From positions 1 to 14,300 of the forward strand of contig JAZDHD010000055.1 in assembly GCA_043806215.1 (NCBI GenBank): a stretch of DNA of 14,300 nucleotides, read 5' to 3'. Below are positions 14,067 to 14,300 of the stretch, piece by piece. The notes under the pieces were generated by a model. That model was given only the letters and a program-made list of their open reading frames with translations, made no database searches and had not been told where the DNA came from. The DNA comes from JAVHLK01 sp043806215 (lineage in GTDB: Bacteria > Desulfobacterota > Desulfomonilia > Desulfomonilales > Desulfomonilaceae). A program made the translations under genes and the position numbers. Position 1 is the first letter of the stretch, and each line of letters starts with the position of its first letter.

Positions 14067-14111
14067 TCTTCCGGGGCTCAGGTTGTGCGACCGCATTCAC
14101 GCCATGGAGTA

Positions 14112-14300
14112 CTACGTCAGCAGGTACTTCTCGGCGGGTCCGCCGTTCTCCAGTGCGTCCAGGATTGCATCCACCGCTTCTTCGCTCTCCACACCCCGAT
14201 ACCAGTAGGCTTCGGGATAGACGACCAGTACGGGACCTTCCTCACAGAGTTTCATGCACCCCGTGCTGGACACCATTACGTTGAGGCCGCGGTCCAACAC
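14112..14300 (-). CDS. Thioredoxin-like [2Fe-2S] ferredoxin, C-terminal part (cut by window edge)
   Basis: The last 62 or so residues of a (2Fe-2S) ferredoxin of the thioredoxin-fold type, which runs off the right edge. SSTGCMKLCEEGPVLVVYPE holds the second pair of cluster cysteines (TGCMxLC) followed by the family's GPxxVVYPE strand, then YWYRGV and a C-terminal helix (AVDAILDALENGG). The first two cysteines are beyond the edge. Such ferredoxins are often encoded with nif genes of anaerobes, and the location directly upstream of nifE suggests a role as electron donor in cofactor assembly or to nitrogenase; that is inference. The GTG at the very edge is probably internal. Confidence 0.85.
   Translation of the reverse strand: MLDRGLNVMVSSTGCMKLCEEGPVLVVYPEAYWYRGVESEEAVDAILDALENGGPAEKYLLT

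Larger units (their letters stand above)
13605..14111 (-). other. 507-bp spacer upstream of nifE, rich in hairpin repeats
   Basis: No gene is supported. Reading in the nif direction from 14111 it holds a 30-bp perfect tandem duplication (14007-14066), three further repeat modules (13958-13984, 13898-13926, 13832-13890), a long interrupted inverted repeat (13686-13766), a CGTAGGG boundary (13674-13680), and the nifE ribosome-binding site (GAGGAG). I found no sigma54 -24/-12 element (GG-N10-GC with the TTGC context), so nifE is probably transcribed from a promoter beyond the right edge. Confidence 0.7.

Noticed and set aside
13605..14111. Sigma54 (-24/-12) promoter for nifE
   Set aside because: Candidates such as GGCACACCGATACCGC and GGCACCCTACGAAGCC on the minus strand have the wrong GG-to-GC spacing and lack TTGC.

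Overview
The window is about 14.3 kb of moderately GC-rich bacterial DNA with two opposed gene blocks that meet tail to tail at about 7988-7999. The gene content is an HdrA/MvhD electron-transfer pair, a molybdenum-nitrogenase cofactor assembly set with a thioredoxin-like [2Fe-2S] ferredoxin, a PulE-type ATPase and an unusual PilZ protein. Together with the hairpin-rich intergenic repeats, this suggests an anaerobic, diazotrophic member of the Desulfobacterota (a deltaproteobacterial sulfate reducer or syntroph). That assignment is inference from gene content, not from a marker gene.

Plus strand, 1-7987: the tail of an unidentified upstream frame (1-66); a large tandem HdrA-like flavoprotein (122-3211); an MvhD-type [2Fe-2S] protein fused to a C-terminal winged-helix domain (3298-4065); a 330-base spacer holding a strong sigma70-type promoter whose 17-base spacer is a near-perfect palindrome; a GspE/PulE/PilB-like ATPase (4396-6267); a membrane-embedded M50 (site-2) metalloprotease whose best-supported start codon is ATT (6462-7313); and a protein with a degenerate PilZ domain (7448-7987). 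HdrA and MvhD would move electrons between ferredoxin, a hydride donor such as NADH, formate or H2, and a low-potential or disulfide acceptor. The later three genes concern the cell envelope or surface and have no obvious functional tie to HdrA.

Minus strand, 14300-8000 (read right to left): the C-terminal end of a [2Fe-2S] ferredoxin, nifE, nifN, nifB, and then, after its own candidate promoter, an exported endonuclease/exonuclease/phosphatase-family protein. NifB builds the NifB-co core cluster by radical SAM chemistry, and NifEN is the scaffold on which it matures into FeMo-co. nifH, nifD and nifK are not in the window and probably lie beyond the right edge.

The most unusual structure is in the two long gaps around nifE (11806-12188 and 13605-14111). 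Both are filled with short hairpin modules, most with six-base loops and unrelated stems, many starting or ending at a CGTAGGG-like boundary. A 59-bp block occurs once on each side of nifE in inverted orientation with one mismatch. This separates nifE from nifN by 383 bp although their products form one complex. Other points worth checking are the ATT start, the promoter/operator at 4295-4323 and the MvhD-winged-helix fusion.
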